From CAYQQU01 sp964419545 (GTDB lineage Bacteria; Bacteroidota; Bacteroidia; Chitinophagales; Saprospiraceae), in contig CAYQQU010000006.1 in the NCBI GenBank assembly GCA_964419545.1, positions 62,001 through 126,000 on the forward strand: a stretch of DNA of 64,000 nt, read 5' to 3'. Shown here one piece after another: positions 44,305 through 52,115 of this stretch. How positions within the stretch are numbered: the stretch's first letter is position 1; the number at the start of each line of letters is the position of its first letter. Below the pieces are notes generated by a model that saw nothing but the letters and a program-made list of their open reading frames with translations, ran no database searches and was not told where the DNA came from. A program made the position numbers and the translations under genes.

Positions 44305-44368
44305 CTCTTCGCGTGGATTTGGCCTACCCTAATGTAGGCATTTTTCCCCAGAAGCGGTGGAGTAAAAA

Positions 44369-45577
44369 TCAGGCTGCCAGTTCTTCCAGCGCCAGCCACG
44401 CCATCAGTCCGGCTCCGGTGAGCAGCGCGCTTTCGTCAATGTCGAAGGTAGGCGAATGTACCGGCGATTTAATGCCGCGGGCCTCATTGGCGACGCCCAG
44501 CCGGTAAAAGCAGCCATGGGTGTGATGGGTGTAGTAGGCGAAGTCTTCCGCTGTGAGGCGCATGGGAATATCGTGGACGTGGTCCGGACCGAGAAACCGC
44601 AGTGCGGCGCGCTGGCAGCGTTGGGTCAGCTCTTCGTTGTTCACCAGGAACGGATACCCCACCGTGATGCCCACTTCGCAGGCGCCGCCCAGGCCTTCGG
44701 CGATGCTCGTCGCGATCCTGCGCACCTTTTCGTGCGCCCGGTAACGCCAGTACTCACTGAAGGTCCGGAACGTCCCCTTGAGGTGCACCTCAGCGGGAAT
44801 AACGTTATAGGTGCCGCCTTTCGACTGAATGCTGCCGAAGGTAAGAACGCTGGGTATCGTGGGGTCGCCCACACGGCTTACCACCTGCTGCAGGGCGGTC
44901 ACCACCTGGGCGGCGATGACGACCGGGTCGACCGCGCGGTGGGGTACGGCGCCGTGGCCGCCGCTGCCCATGATGCGAAGTTCGATCTCATCGGCGGACG
45001 CCATCATCTTACCGGCGCGGAAGCCCACCGTACCCGCCGGCAGCAAGGGGTACACGTGCTGTCCGAGTATGCCTGCCGGCGCCGGGTTTTCCAATACTCC
45101 TTCTTTGATCATCAGCGAGGCGCCGCCGGGCATGCGTTCTTCGCCGGGCTGAAAAATGAGCTTGACGGCGCCCGCGATTTCCCCACGCAAGTGATGGAGA
45201 ATCCGGGCGGCGCCGAGCAGGCAGGCCGTATGTACGTCGTGGCCGCAGGCGTGCATCACCCCGGCATTGCGGGAGCGATAGGGCGTATTGTTCTCCTCTT
45301 CAATGGGCAGGGCGTCCATATCGGCGCGCAGCGCGATTACTTTGCCGCCGGGCCGTTCTCCTTTGATCATGGCCACTACGCCGGTGCCGGCGATGCCGGC
45401 CCGGAAAGGGATCCCCATTTCGCCCAGTCGCTGCTGGACGTATTCCGAGGTCTGGTATTCCTGAAAGGACAACTCCGGATAAGCGTGCAGGTGATGGCGA
45501 ATGCCCACCACCTCGGGATGATACTGATCGGCCAGCGATTTGACCTGGTTGATCAGGGTGTTCGTCAATTGAACCAT
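44369..45577 (-). CDS. M20 family amidohydrolase (N-acyl amino acid / hippurate type)
   Basis: 402 residues, full length for the M20D group. 'HACGHDVHTACLLGAARIL' carries metal-ligand histidines and Asp; 'IFQPGEERMPGGASLMIKEG' supplies the catalytic Glu pair, and 'MRLTAEDFAYYTHHTHGCFYRLG' the C-terminal metal site. The dimerisation domain is between residues ~190 and 310. It hydrolyses N-acyl or peptide amide bonds of small amino acid conjugates in the cytoplasm. It has its own upstream region with an inverted-repeat element 30 bases from the start codon. Confidence 0.93.
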   Translation of the reverse strand: MVQLTNTLINQVKSLADQYHPEVVGIRHHLHAYPELSFQEYQTSEYVQQRLGEMGIPFRAGIAGTGVVAMIKGERPGGKVIALRADMDALPIEEENNTPYRSRNAGVMHACGHDVHTACLLGAARILHHLRGEIAGAVKLIFQPGEERMPGGASLMIKEGVLENPAPAGILGQHVYPLLPAGTVGFRAGKMMASADEIELRIMGSGGHGAVPHRAVDPVVIAAQVVTALQQVVSRVGDPTIPSVLTFGSIQSKGGTYNVIPAEVHLKGTFRTFSEYWRYRAHEKVRRIATSIAEGLGGACEVGITVGYPFLVNNEELTQRCQRAALRFLGPDHVHDIPMRLTAEDFAYYTHHTHGCFYRLGVANEARGIKSPVHSPTFDIDESALLTGAGLMAWLALEELAA

Positions 45578-45606
45578 AAACTGAAATATTTATTCCTCCG
45601 GCCCGG

Positions 45607-45737
45607 TTAATGGTGTGTAACACAAGTTCCTTGTAAAAATTTTTGCTGAGTGCTCAATTTAAAAAGTTGATTTTCAGTAATTAAAAGCGTTTCCTTTCAA
45701 GAAAGGATCAGCAAAAATTTTTGTTACACACCATTAA
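45607..45737. repeat. 131-bp inverted-repeat element overlapping a methyltransferase 3' end
   Basis: The right arm, 45708-45737, is the reverse complement of the left arm at 45607-45649 except for a 13-base insertion in the left arm; the common ends read TTAATGGTGTGTAACA and AAAATTTTTGCTGA. The interior is AT-rich with a TCCTTTC-AA-GAAAGGA hairpin near 45690-45705. The right arm encodes the last nine residues and stop codon of the methyltransferase, so the element appears to have inserted there. Confidence 0.7.
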
Positions 45738-46502
45738 CCTGCCGTAGTATACCAACGTTTGAAAATGAAAAGCTACGCGACCGCCGCTTCGCTTTTCCTC
45801 AAATACCTGCCGCAAAGCGCGTTCCGCCGCTGAAAAACGAGCGTGGCCGGCCGGCAAAGCATACGAAGTAGAGCGGTAACGCCCCCATACGCCCGCCCAA
45901 TCGAGCGATTGTTCGTGGTGAAAAGCGACCTCGCGGTAAGGGCTCCCTCCAAAGAAGTTGCGAATGCGGCTCTCGTCTTCCCAGCGCCGGGTCGCCTCGG
46001 CGTAGTCCGTAGAATAATCCGCCAGAAAATCGCGATAGGCCCGGTTGAAAGGCGCCGGCTCGCGGTGCCAGAGGTTCCAGGCCAGCAATACCCATCCGCC
46101 GGGTTTCAGGATGCGCTGAAACTCCCGGCGAGCAGCCGACACCTCGAACCAGTGAAAAGCGGTTCCCGCCGCCACCAAGTCGACACTGTCTGCCGGCAGA
46201 CCGGTGGCTTCCGCCCGTCCGGCTATGCTCTTGAAATGCGGAAAGCCTTGCAATTGCACTTCTCCGGCCCGGCGCATCTCCTCATTGGGCTCCACTCCGT
46301 AGACCACGTTGCCGTTTTCCAGAAAAAGCCGGGCCAGCTGGCCGGCGCCGGAACCGACGTCGGCGATCGCCTCATCCGGCGTCAACCCCAGCTTCTCACG
46401 GGTAAAAACAAGCAACTCCGGCGGATAACCCGGCCGGTAGCGCGCGTAGTGGGTCGCCGTTTGAGAAAAACGGCCCAGCGGATCCATTTCGTCGGTAGGC
46501 AT
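45708..46502 (-). CDS. Class I SAM-dependent methyltransferase (C-terminus replaced by a repeat)
   Basis: 264 residues. 'YRPGYPPELLVFTREKLGL' and 'DEAIADVGSGAGQLARLFLENG' (motif I, AdoMet-binding) are typical, followed by 'VYGVEPNEEMRRAGE' and 'DLVAAGTAFHWFEV'. Substrate unknown; related enzymes include small-molecule O/N-methyltransferases. The final residues LMVCNKNFC and the stop codon are encoded by the right arm of an inverted-repeat element, while relatives I recall end shortly after a 'VYYGR' segment, so the natural tail has probably been lost or extended. Activity may be unaffected because the core is intact. Confidence 0.9.
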   Translation of the reverse strand: MPTDEMDPLGRFSQTATHYARYRPGYPPELLVFTREKLGLTPDEAIADVGSGAGQLARLFLENGNVVYGVEPNEEMRRAGEVQLQGFPHFKSIAGRAEATGLPADSVDLVAAGTAFHWFEVSAARREFQRILKPGGWVLLAWNLWHREPAPFNRAYRDFLADYSTDYAEATRRWEDESRIRNFFGGSPYREVAFHHEQSLDWAGVWGRYRSTSYALPAGHARFSAAERALRQVFEEKRSGGRVAFHFQTLVYYGRLMVCNKNFC

Positions 46503-46563
46503 ACCCGTTAAAAGTACACTGCGCCGGACATATTGTCAAATTTCCGAAGCACATTCGCTTACT

Positions 46564-46591
46564 GGCTCGTTTGGCGGTAGTGTTTTTGAAG
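46564..46591 (+). repeat. Single arm related to the 164-bp palindromic element
   Basis: GGCTCGTTTGGCGGTAGTG followed by TTTTTGAAG matches the left arm at 31287-31315 with three or four changes. No opposing arm is seen. It lies between the methyltransferase and the DASS transporter genes. Confidence 0.55.
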
Positions 46592-46618
46592 CCCAGCACG
46601 ACGCCCTCGGGCCCCCAC

Positions 46619-48055
46619 TCAGCCGCCGAACGCCCAGCGAATAACTTCCTGCCCGGCAAAGGCGACCAACAGAATGGCCAGGATATTCAGAATAATGCCC
46701 GCCCGCATCATCTGGGGCACCGTAAGATGTCCGCTGGCAAATACGATGGCGTTGGGCGGCGTCGACATCGGCAGCATAAACGCAAAACTGGCCGCCAGCG
46801 TCACCGGTACGCAGATCAGAAAGGGAGAGATGCCGGCGCCCTGGGCGATCCCCCCGACTACCGGCAGGAAGATGGTGACCAGCGCGACATTGGATATGAT
46901 CTCGGTGAGAAACAGCGAGACGGCCGTCAGCCCGAGGATGATGAAAAACCCGGCGTTGCCAAGTCCTGCGAACTGCGTTCCGATCAGATCGACAATCCCG
47001 GTTTTCGCCAGCGCACTCGCCAGGCTGAGCCCGCCGCCGAACAACAGGAGGATACCCCAGGGCAGTTTTTCGGTATCTTCCCATCTCAGCACGAATTGGC
47101 CGCGCCGGTAATCGACCGGCGCTACGAAAAGCGCCACGGTAGCCAGCAATGCGATCCCGGCGTCGGAAAGTTCAAGGTTGGGCAACAGTCGGTTAATGTT
47201 CGAACGCAAGATCCAGCACAAAGCGGTAGCGATAAAAACAATGAGCGTCCGCTGCTCCCCCGTAGAGAGCGGGCCCAGCGCCCGGATCTCCTGCCGGATG
47301 AGCTCGCCGGCGCCTTCGAATTCCCCCAGCCGGTTGGGATACAGGAGTTTGACGATGATCAGATAGGTCAAGGCGAGCAGCACCGCCGCCAGGGGCAGCC
47401 CGACGATCATCCAGCGCGCGAAGCCCACTTCGTAGTCGAAGACTTCCCGCATATAGCCGGCGAAGACGACATTGGGGGGCGTGCCGATAATCGTGGCGGT
47501 GCCGCCGATATTGGCCGCATAAGCGATGCCCAGCATCATGCTGAGCGCAAAAGCCCGAATACCCTTTTCGGAGCGCACGCCTACCCGGTCCTGCAACAAG
47601 CCGACCACCGAAAGGGCTATGGGCAACATCATAATGGTCGTCGCCGTATTGCTGATCCACATGCTCATGGCTGCCGTGGCCAGCATAAATCCGAGGATAA
47701 TACCGTCGGCCCTGGCGCCGGTAAGCCGCACGATATTCAGCGCGATCCGGCGATGCAGCGACCAGCGCTCCATCGCCAGCCCGATCATAAAGCCGCCCAT
47801 GAAAAGAAAAACGACCGGATTGGCGTAGGGCGCCGCAGCCTCCCGCATATTCATCACGCCCAATAAGGGCAGCAAGAGCACCGGCAAGAGCGCCGTCACC
47901 GGCAGGGGCACCGCCTCGGTTATCCACCACGCCAGCATCCACACCGCCATAGCCAATACTCGCCAGGCCGCACCCTCCAGAAACGCGGGCGCCGGAAACG
48001 ACAACAGCGCTGCAAACAGCAACGGCCCCAAAAACAGCCCCACTTTCTTAGTCAT
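46619..48055 (-). CDS. DASS family (SLC13) sodium:dicarboxylate/sulfate symporter
   Basis: 478 residues from the ATG at 48055; a TTG at 48088 would add 11. There are about twelve hydrophobic segments. The two Na+/substrate hairpin motifs are visible: 'MWISNTATTIMMLPIA' (S-N-T-A-T) and 'LPMSTPPNAIVFASG' (S-T-P-P-N), the latter in the position of the canonical SNT of the second repeat. 'GGTATIIGTPPNVVFAGYM' is the family signature loop. An inner-membrane importer of succinate-like dicarboxylates or sulfate. A G-rich hexamer tract lies 50-90 bases upstream on the coding strand. Confidence 0.93.
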   Translation of the reverse strand: MTKKVGLFLGPLLFAALLSFPAPAFLEGAAWRVLAMAVWMLAWWITEAVPLPVTALLPVLLLPLLGVMNMREAAAPYANPVVFLFMGGFMIGLAMERWSLHRRIALNIVRLTGARADGIILGFMLATAAMSMWISNTATTIMMLPIALSVVGLLQDRVGVRSEKGIRAFALSMMLGIAYAANIGGTATIIGTPPNVVFAGYMREVFDYEVGFARWMIVGLPLAAVLLALTYLIIVKLLYPNRLGEFEGAGELIRQEIRALGPLSTGEQRTLIVFIATALCWILRSNINRLLPNLELSDAGIALLATVALFVAPVDYRRGQFVLRWEDTEKLPWGILLLFGGGLSLASALAKTGIVDLIGTQFAGLGNAGFFIILGLTAVSLFLTEIISNVALVTIFLPVVGGIAQGAGISPFLICVPVTLAASFAFMLPMSTPPNAIVFASGHLTVPQMMRAGIILNILAILLVAFAGQEVIRWAFGG

Positions 48056-48101
48056 AGTCAATGGTCTTTCGCCTACAGGCGCCGGCAAATCCTCCCCCCT
48101 T

Positions 48102-48145
48102 CACACACCCACACCCACACCCACACCCACACTCACACTCACACT
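48102..48145. repeat. Hexanucleotide repeat able to form a G-quadruplex
   Basis: Plus strand reads (ACACCC)n then (ACACTC)2, seven units of six bases; on the minus strand, the coding strand of the DASS gene, this is four GGG tracts separated exactly by TGT, at 48128-48126, 48122-48120, 48116-48114 and 48110-48108, plus a G6 run at 48099-48094. It lies in the leader or promoter of that gene and may vary in copy number by slippage. Confidence 0.85.
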
Positions 48146-48149
48146 TAAA

Positions 48150-49502
48150 CTACCTATCCCCCACCCTCCGCCGCAACTCCAATTGATTCACCACATATTT
48201 CCCCACCTTTTCCCCCTGCGCCACCCCGTAATCGATAGCCGGCCGGTAATGAATGCCCCCGTAGAGGCGGCTTACGGCGGCCTCTTCGGAGGCCTCGTAG
48301 AAAGAATTGAAATTGCGGACAGGTAGCCCGTATTCCTCCTCCGTGGTGTCCCGGAAGGGAAAAGGATCGCCGAACAGGGAGGTCAGCGCGACCGCTGCGG
48401 CGCGCGAGATGACGGAGTGGCCGCTGGTATGTTCGGGAAAAGGCGGCGTTTGCAGCACCGGCAGCCAGTCTTCATCGATGTACCGGTTGATGACGGTTTC
48501 GGGGCGCACGAGTTTGCTGCGGTATTTTTCATCCCAGCAGCTGATGAAGGCATCGTACAGGGCGATGGCGGTGAGGGTGTAAGCTTCCACGGTTTCCATA
48601 AAATCCGCTTCTCCTTCCCGGCAGGCGATGGCGGTGATGCCGATCCAGTGCCCGCCCGGCGTGATCTTTTTGGTAGCGAACATGACGTGCCCGGTATGAT
48701 GGGAAACGTAAGGGTTGCAATCCCAGAATTTGGCGATCGCGATCCGTTCCTCGCGTTCATTGCTGTCCGGCACTTCCACTGCCGTGTACACTTCGTGGGT
48801 TTCTTTCATAAACCGGCTTTCCGGTTCGGTGCTGAACTCGGTGGGGGGCGGCGGTACGAACTGATCGGCGGATTCGATCACCAGGGTTCGCATTTTATCC
48901 CAGTGCGGTTCGATGCCGTCCATGTAGTCGGGGGGCGTCGGCTGCCAGCGGGCCGGGTCGTGGGTGATCGAGAATTTGGGAAACGTGCGCGTCTCCTTAT
49001 ACATATCGCCGTCAGCCCAGGCGAGCACGTGTTCGCTCATGGCGTTGCCGTACGCCACCGATCGCTCGTAGACGTCGCCAGGCATGCCGATGGCTTCAAA
49101 TTCGGCCATGATCTCCTTTTCGAAGGCTTCGATCTTTTCTTCGGAAAAGATCAGGGCTTTGCCCACCCGCAAAAAAGCCTGGACAGCGGCGAGGGGATAA
49201 CAATACGCCTGGCCTTCCTCGGGCCGGGGGCCGGGTTCCAACTCGGTAAGCTGGCCGGCCAGCGACCGGTACCGGGAATTGCCGTGCACCATCACCTCGT
49301 AAGCGGCGATCGACGGATAGACGTAGATGCGGCTGGCGACGGGCGGCGAGAAAATATCGTGTACTATGACGTCGGTCAGCCGCTTCATCGACCGGTGGAA
49401 CAACTCGGGATCGGCGGCTGCTTCCTGATAATTGGGATTTACCGTTTCGCAGGCCCCGATCGAAAAGAGCAGCAATAAAAACAAACAGCTTTTCAATTTC
49501 AT
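48150..49502 (-). CDS. Vanadium-haloperoxidase/PAP2-superfamily lipoprotein
   Basis: 450 residues from the Met at 49502, which opens a lipoprotein signal (FLLLLFSIGAC, Cys18); the open frame continues upstream but that part contains a repeat. The three oxyanion-binding motifs of the PAP2/haloperoxidase superfamily are present: K-x6-RP in 'KYRSKLVRPETV', a PSGH-like 'FPEHTSGHSVIS' with Thr in place of Pro, and S-R-x5-H in 'SRLYGGIHYRPAID'. Activity could be phosphatase or halide oxidation. It should be anchored in the periplasm or outer membrane. It begins 94 bases after the DASS leader and is co-oriented. Confidence 0.88.
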   Translation of the reverse strand: MKLKSCLFLLLLFSIGACETVNPNYQEAAADPELFHRSMKRLTDVIVHDIFSPPVASRIYVYPSIAAYEVMVHGNSRYRSLAGQLTELEPGPRPEEGQAYCYPLAAVQAFLRVGKALIFSEEKIEAFEKEIMAEFEAIGMPGDVYERSVAYGNAMSEHVLAWADGDMYKETRTFPKFSITHDPARWQPTPPDYMDGIEPHWDKMRTLVIESADQFVPPPPTEFSTEPESRFMKETHEVYTAVEVPDSNEREERIAIAKFWDCNPYVSHHTGHVMFATKKITPGGHWIGITAIACREGEADFMETVEAYTLTAIALYDAFISCWDEKYRSKLVRPETVINRYIDEDWLPVLQTPPFPEHTSGHSVISRAAAVALTSLFGDPFPFRDTTEEEYGLPVRNFNSFYEASEEAAVSRLYGGIHYRPAIDYGVAQGEKVGKYVVNQLELRRRVGDR

Positions 49503-49567
49503 TAGCCTCTTTTTTGAAAGAACAAAAGTAGCAAGAAAAAAAGCGCTCAGGTAGTGGAGACGGCGGT

Positions 49568-49623
49568 GAGCTTGTTTGAAAGCACTGCTTTTCAGTCGAA
49601 AATGACAACTTTCCAACCAGCCC
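49568..49623. repeat. Short palindromic relative of the 164-bp element
   Basis: GAGCTTGTTTGAAAGCACTG at the left and TGACAACTTTCCAACCAGCCC at the right match, respectively, the left and right arms of 31286-31449 with substitutions; the middle is deleted. It lies between the haloperoxidase-like gene and the GH97 gene. Confidence 0.55.
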
Positions 49624-49630
49624 GCACGAC

Positions 49631-51700
49631 TCATTCCTTGAAAAAAGCGATCGCCGCGCCGCCGCCGGGCCGCAGGTTGAGCGTCAGCGTGCTGTCGGCC
49701 GTCAGGGTTTCCTGGCGGATGACCATTGCTGTGGGCTTGGTGTCCCAGTGGGCGTCCGCCGCGTCCTCATAACGCACCGCGCGGTAATTGCCTTCGCTCA
49801 GAAAGCCGAGGTCGATTTCCAGTTCGCGGCCTTCTTCGTCGGTGATGGCCCCGAGGAACCAGTCTTCCGCACCTTTTCCTTTGCGGACGATCGTTACGTA
49901 GTCCCCCACTTCGCCGTTCAGCACCCGGGTATCGTCCCAGTCGACCGGCACGTCGCGCACCCATTGCATGCCGGGCTGCCCTTCCAGGTGTTTGGGCAGA
50001 TCGGCCACCATTTGCAGCGGGCTGTAAATAACGACGTAGAGGGCCAGCTCGTGGGCCAGGGTATGCTTTACGCGGTTATTTTCTTTGTACGGATCGATAG
50101 CCAAATTAAAGACGCCGGGCGTATAATCGATCGGGCCGGCGAGCATGCGGGTGAAAGCCACGATGGTCAGGTGTTCGGTCGGGTTTCCGCCTTCCGTCGA
50201 GAAAGCGTTGAATTCCTGACCGCGCAGCCCTTCGCGCGTCATCATATTGGGATAGGTGCGTCGAATACCGGTGGCTTTGATCGGCTCGTGGGCGTCGACC
50301 ATCACTTCGTACTCGGCGGCGGTTTCCAGCACCTTGCGGTAGTGGTTCACCATCCACTGGCCGTGGTGGTATTCGCCGGCGGGGATGATTTTACCGACGT
50401 AGCCCGTCTTGACGGCGTGGATGCCGAGCTCCCGCATCAGGGCGTAGGCGGTGTCGAGCTGTTGCTCATAGGTGCGCGGTGCAGCCGAGGTCTCGTGGTG
50501 CATGATGATGTCCACGCCTTTTTCTTTGCCGTAGCGCACCACTTCGCGGATATCGTAGTCTTCGTACGGCGTGACGAAGTCGAATACGCCCTCGCGGTCT
50601 TCGAAGCCGATCCAGCGTTCCCAGCCCGTATTCCAGCCTTCGACGAGGAGGCCCCGGATGCCGTTGGCGGCGCAAAAGTCGATGTAGCGTTTGGCGTTTT
50701 CGGTAGTAGCGGCATGGCGGCCGCTGGCCAGGTCCCAGGTCGCTTTGCCGATGTGCATCTCCCACCAGATGCCCGCGTATTTCATAGGCCGAATCCAGCC
50801 GGGATTACCCAGTTTATTCGGTTCGTTGAGATTGACGATCAGGTGCGACTCGATGAGGTCGCCGGCGCGTTCCCCGACCTGGATGGTGCGCCAGGGCGTG
50901 GCAAAAGGCGCCTGGGTTTTGACCTTATGGCCGGCGCCGGAGCCGACGAGTTCGCTGACCCAGCCCATATTTTCCGTATCTACCTTCAGGGGCATCCCGG
51001 CGTAGTTGGTCAGGTTGGCTTCGTGGAAACTGAGGTAGAGGCCGCCGTCGGTCTTCATGGTGACGGGCGTATTGACGGCGTTTTCGGGAATAAAGGTCTG
51101 AGCCAGGTTGGGATGATCGCGCTTGGCGGTGGCGTCGATCTCCGAGAAACGGGTGGTATTGTAGAAGTGTTCATAGATATCCCAGTCGCCGGGTATCCAC
51201 CAGGTGGTGTGGTCGCCGGTGAGGCGGAACTCAGTATTTTCGTCCATGATGGTGACGCTGTCGAGGGCTTCCTGTTCCGGGAATTCGTAGCGGAAGCCGA
51301 GGCCGTCGTCATAGGCGCGGAAAACGAGATCCATGCGCCGGCCCGGTTCGGCGGTCTCGGCCAGTTGGACGCGCAATTCGCGGTAGTTGTTTTCGATCCG
51401 GCTGACTTCCCCCCAGAGCGGTTCCCAGGTTTCGGAAAAGTCGCTGGTCCTGGCTTCGATGATCTCCATGCCGGGCCCCAGGGGCTCGCCTTCGGCAAAC
51501 GCAAATCCCAGGCGGGAAGTGTCGATGATGACCGCGTCCTGGTACAGCACCCGGTAGGTCGGCTGCCCGTTGGTGTCGAGGGCGAATGCTACGGTAAGGG
51601 CTTCGCCGGGGGAGTTGATTTGATAACTGGTGGGTTCGGGTTCGGTGGTGCAGGCGAACAGTACGGTGAGGAGCATAAAAATGAACGTGTGGTTTTTCAT
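49631..51700 (-). CDS. GH97 family alpha-glucosidase-like lipoprotein, inverting type
   Basis: 689 residues with a lipoprotein signal (FIFMLLTVLFAC, Cys17). The N-terminal beta domain occupies residues ~25-290 and the (beta/alpha)8 barrel ~300-590. Aligned with Bacteroides SusB, whose catalytic residues are E439, E508 and E532, the equivalents are E403 ('HHETSAA'), E472 ('DAHEPIKATG') and E496 ('LRGQEFN'), a constant offset of 36. 'AVKTGYVG' has Gly where retaining members have a nucleophile Asp, so an inverting mechanism is predicted. It would remove terminal glucose or galactose from oligosaccharides at the cell surface or periplasm. Confidence 0.93.
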   Translation of the reverse strand: MKNHTFIFMLLTVLFACTTEPEPTSYQINSPGEALTVAFALDTNGQPTYRVLYQDAVIIDTSRLGFAFAEGEPLGPGMEIIEARTSDFSETWEPLWGEVSRIENNYRELRVQLAETAEPGRRMDLVFRAYDDGLGFRYEFPEQEALDSVTIMDENTEFRLTGDHTTWWIPGDWDIYEHFYNTTRFSEIDATAKRDHPNLAQTFIPENAVNTPVTMKTDGGLYLSFHEANLTNYAGMPLKVDTENMGWVSELVGSGAGHKVKTQAPFATPWRTIQVGERAGDLIESHLIVNLNEPNKLGNPGWIRPMKYAGIWWEMHIGKATWDLASGRHAATTENAKRYIDFCAANGIRGLLVEGWNTGWERWIGFEDREGVFDFVTPYEDYDIREVVRYGKEKGVDIIMHHETSAAPRTYEQQLDTAYALMRELGIHAVKTGYVGKIIPAGEYHHGQWMVNHYRKVLETAAEYEVMVDAHEPIKATGIRRTYPNMMTREGLRGQEFNAFSTEGGNPTEHLTIVAFTRMLAGPIDYTPGVFNLAIDPYKENNRVKHTLAHELALYVVIYSPLQMVADLPKHLEGQPGMQWVRDVPVDWDDTRVLNGEVGDYVTIVRKGKGAEDWFLGAITDEEGRELEIDLGFLSEGNYRAVRYEDAADAHWDTKPTAMVIRQETLTADSTLTLNLRPGGGAAIAFFKE

Positions 51701-52115
51701 TGATGTCGGTTTAATAAAAAAAGGAAAGCTTCTTTGTTCGAAAATCTTCGTAGTTGCAAACTACGAAGAGAGCGTCTTTTTTGCAACGCTGATCGTAGTT
51801 TGCAACTGCGCTCAGCCCGCCTATGCGGTGATTTTTGTCATTGACCAAAAAAAAAGAACTCCGGAAGTTACTCCCCGGGAAGCTCCTTCAAAAAAGCAGC
51901 GGAACTCCGTTCTTTCATGCCGTAAGAAACCTCACTATTCTTATCCGTTGATCCGCAGGTGGAGTGCGCTTGCTCCCATCGCTGTTTTTACCTGAAGGCG
52001 GGAGGGATTGCCAGCACGGATCCACCTGATCGGGTGAATGACCGTATTCTTTTGGCTGCCGTTCCCGGCCGGTCTGCTGCACCGGTAGGGCGGGCGCCAT
52101 AAAAAACACACACAC
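51701..52115. other. Divergent gene-free interval with hairpins
   Basis: 415 bases between GH97 (minus) and the metallopeptidase gene (plus). It contains the hairpin CTTCGTAGTT-GCA-AACTACGAAG at 51746-51768 followed by AGAGAGCGTCTTTTTT, and a second CGTAGTTTGCAACTGCG block at 51794-51810. A weak TATTCTTTTG box lies near 52041. No coding frame is convincing. Confidence 0.55.
51746..51768. repeat. Hairpin repeat (CTTCGTAGTT...AACTACGAAG), first copy
   Basis: A perfect 10-bp stem with a three-base loop, followed six to twelve bases later by a T run. A similar sequence is at 55162-55197; together they flank the metallopeptidase gene in direct orientation. Confidence 0.6.

Noticed and set aside
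44322..44339. GCCTAC-CCTAAT-GTAGGC hairpin followed by ATTTTT, as a terminator
   Set aside because: The T tract is on the plus strand, but both flanking genes are on the minus strand, so it has no transcript to terminate.
49748..51703. 651-codon plus-strand open frame opposite the GH97 gene
   Set aside because: All three GH97 catalytic glutamates and a lipobox are on the minus strand; the plus frame is a shadow.
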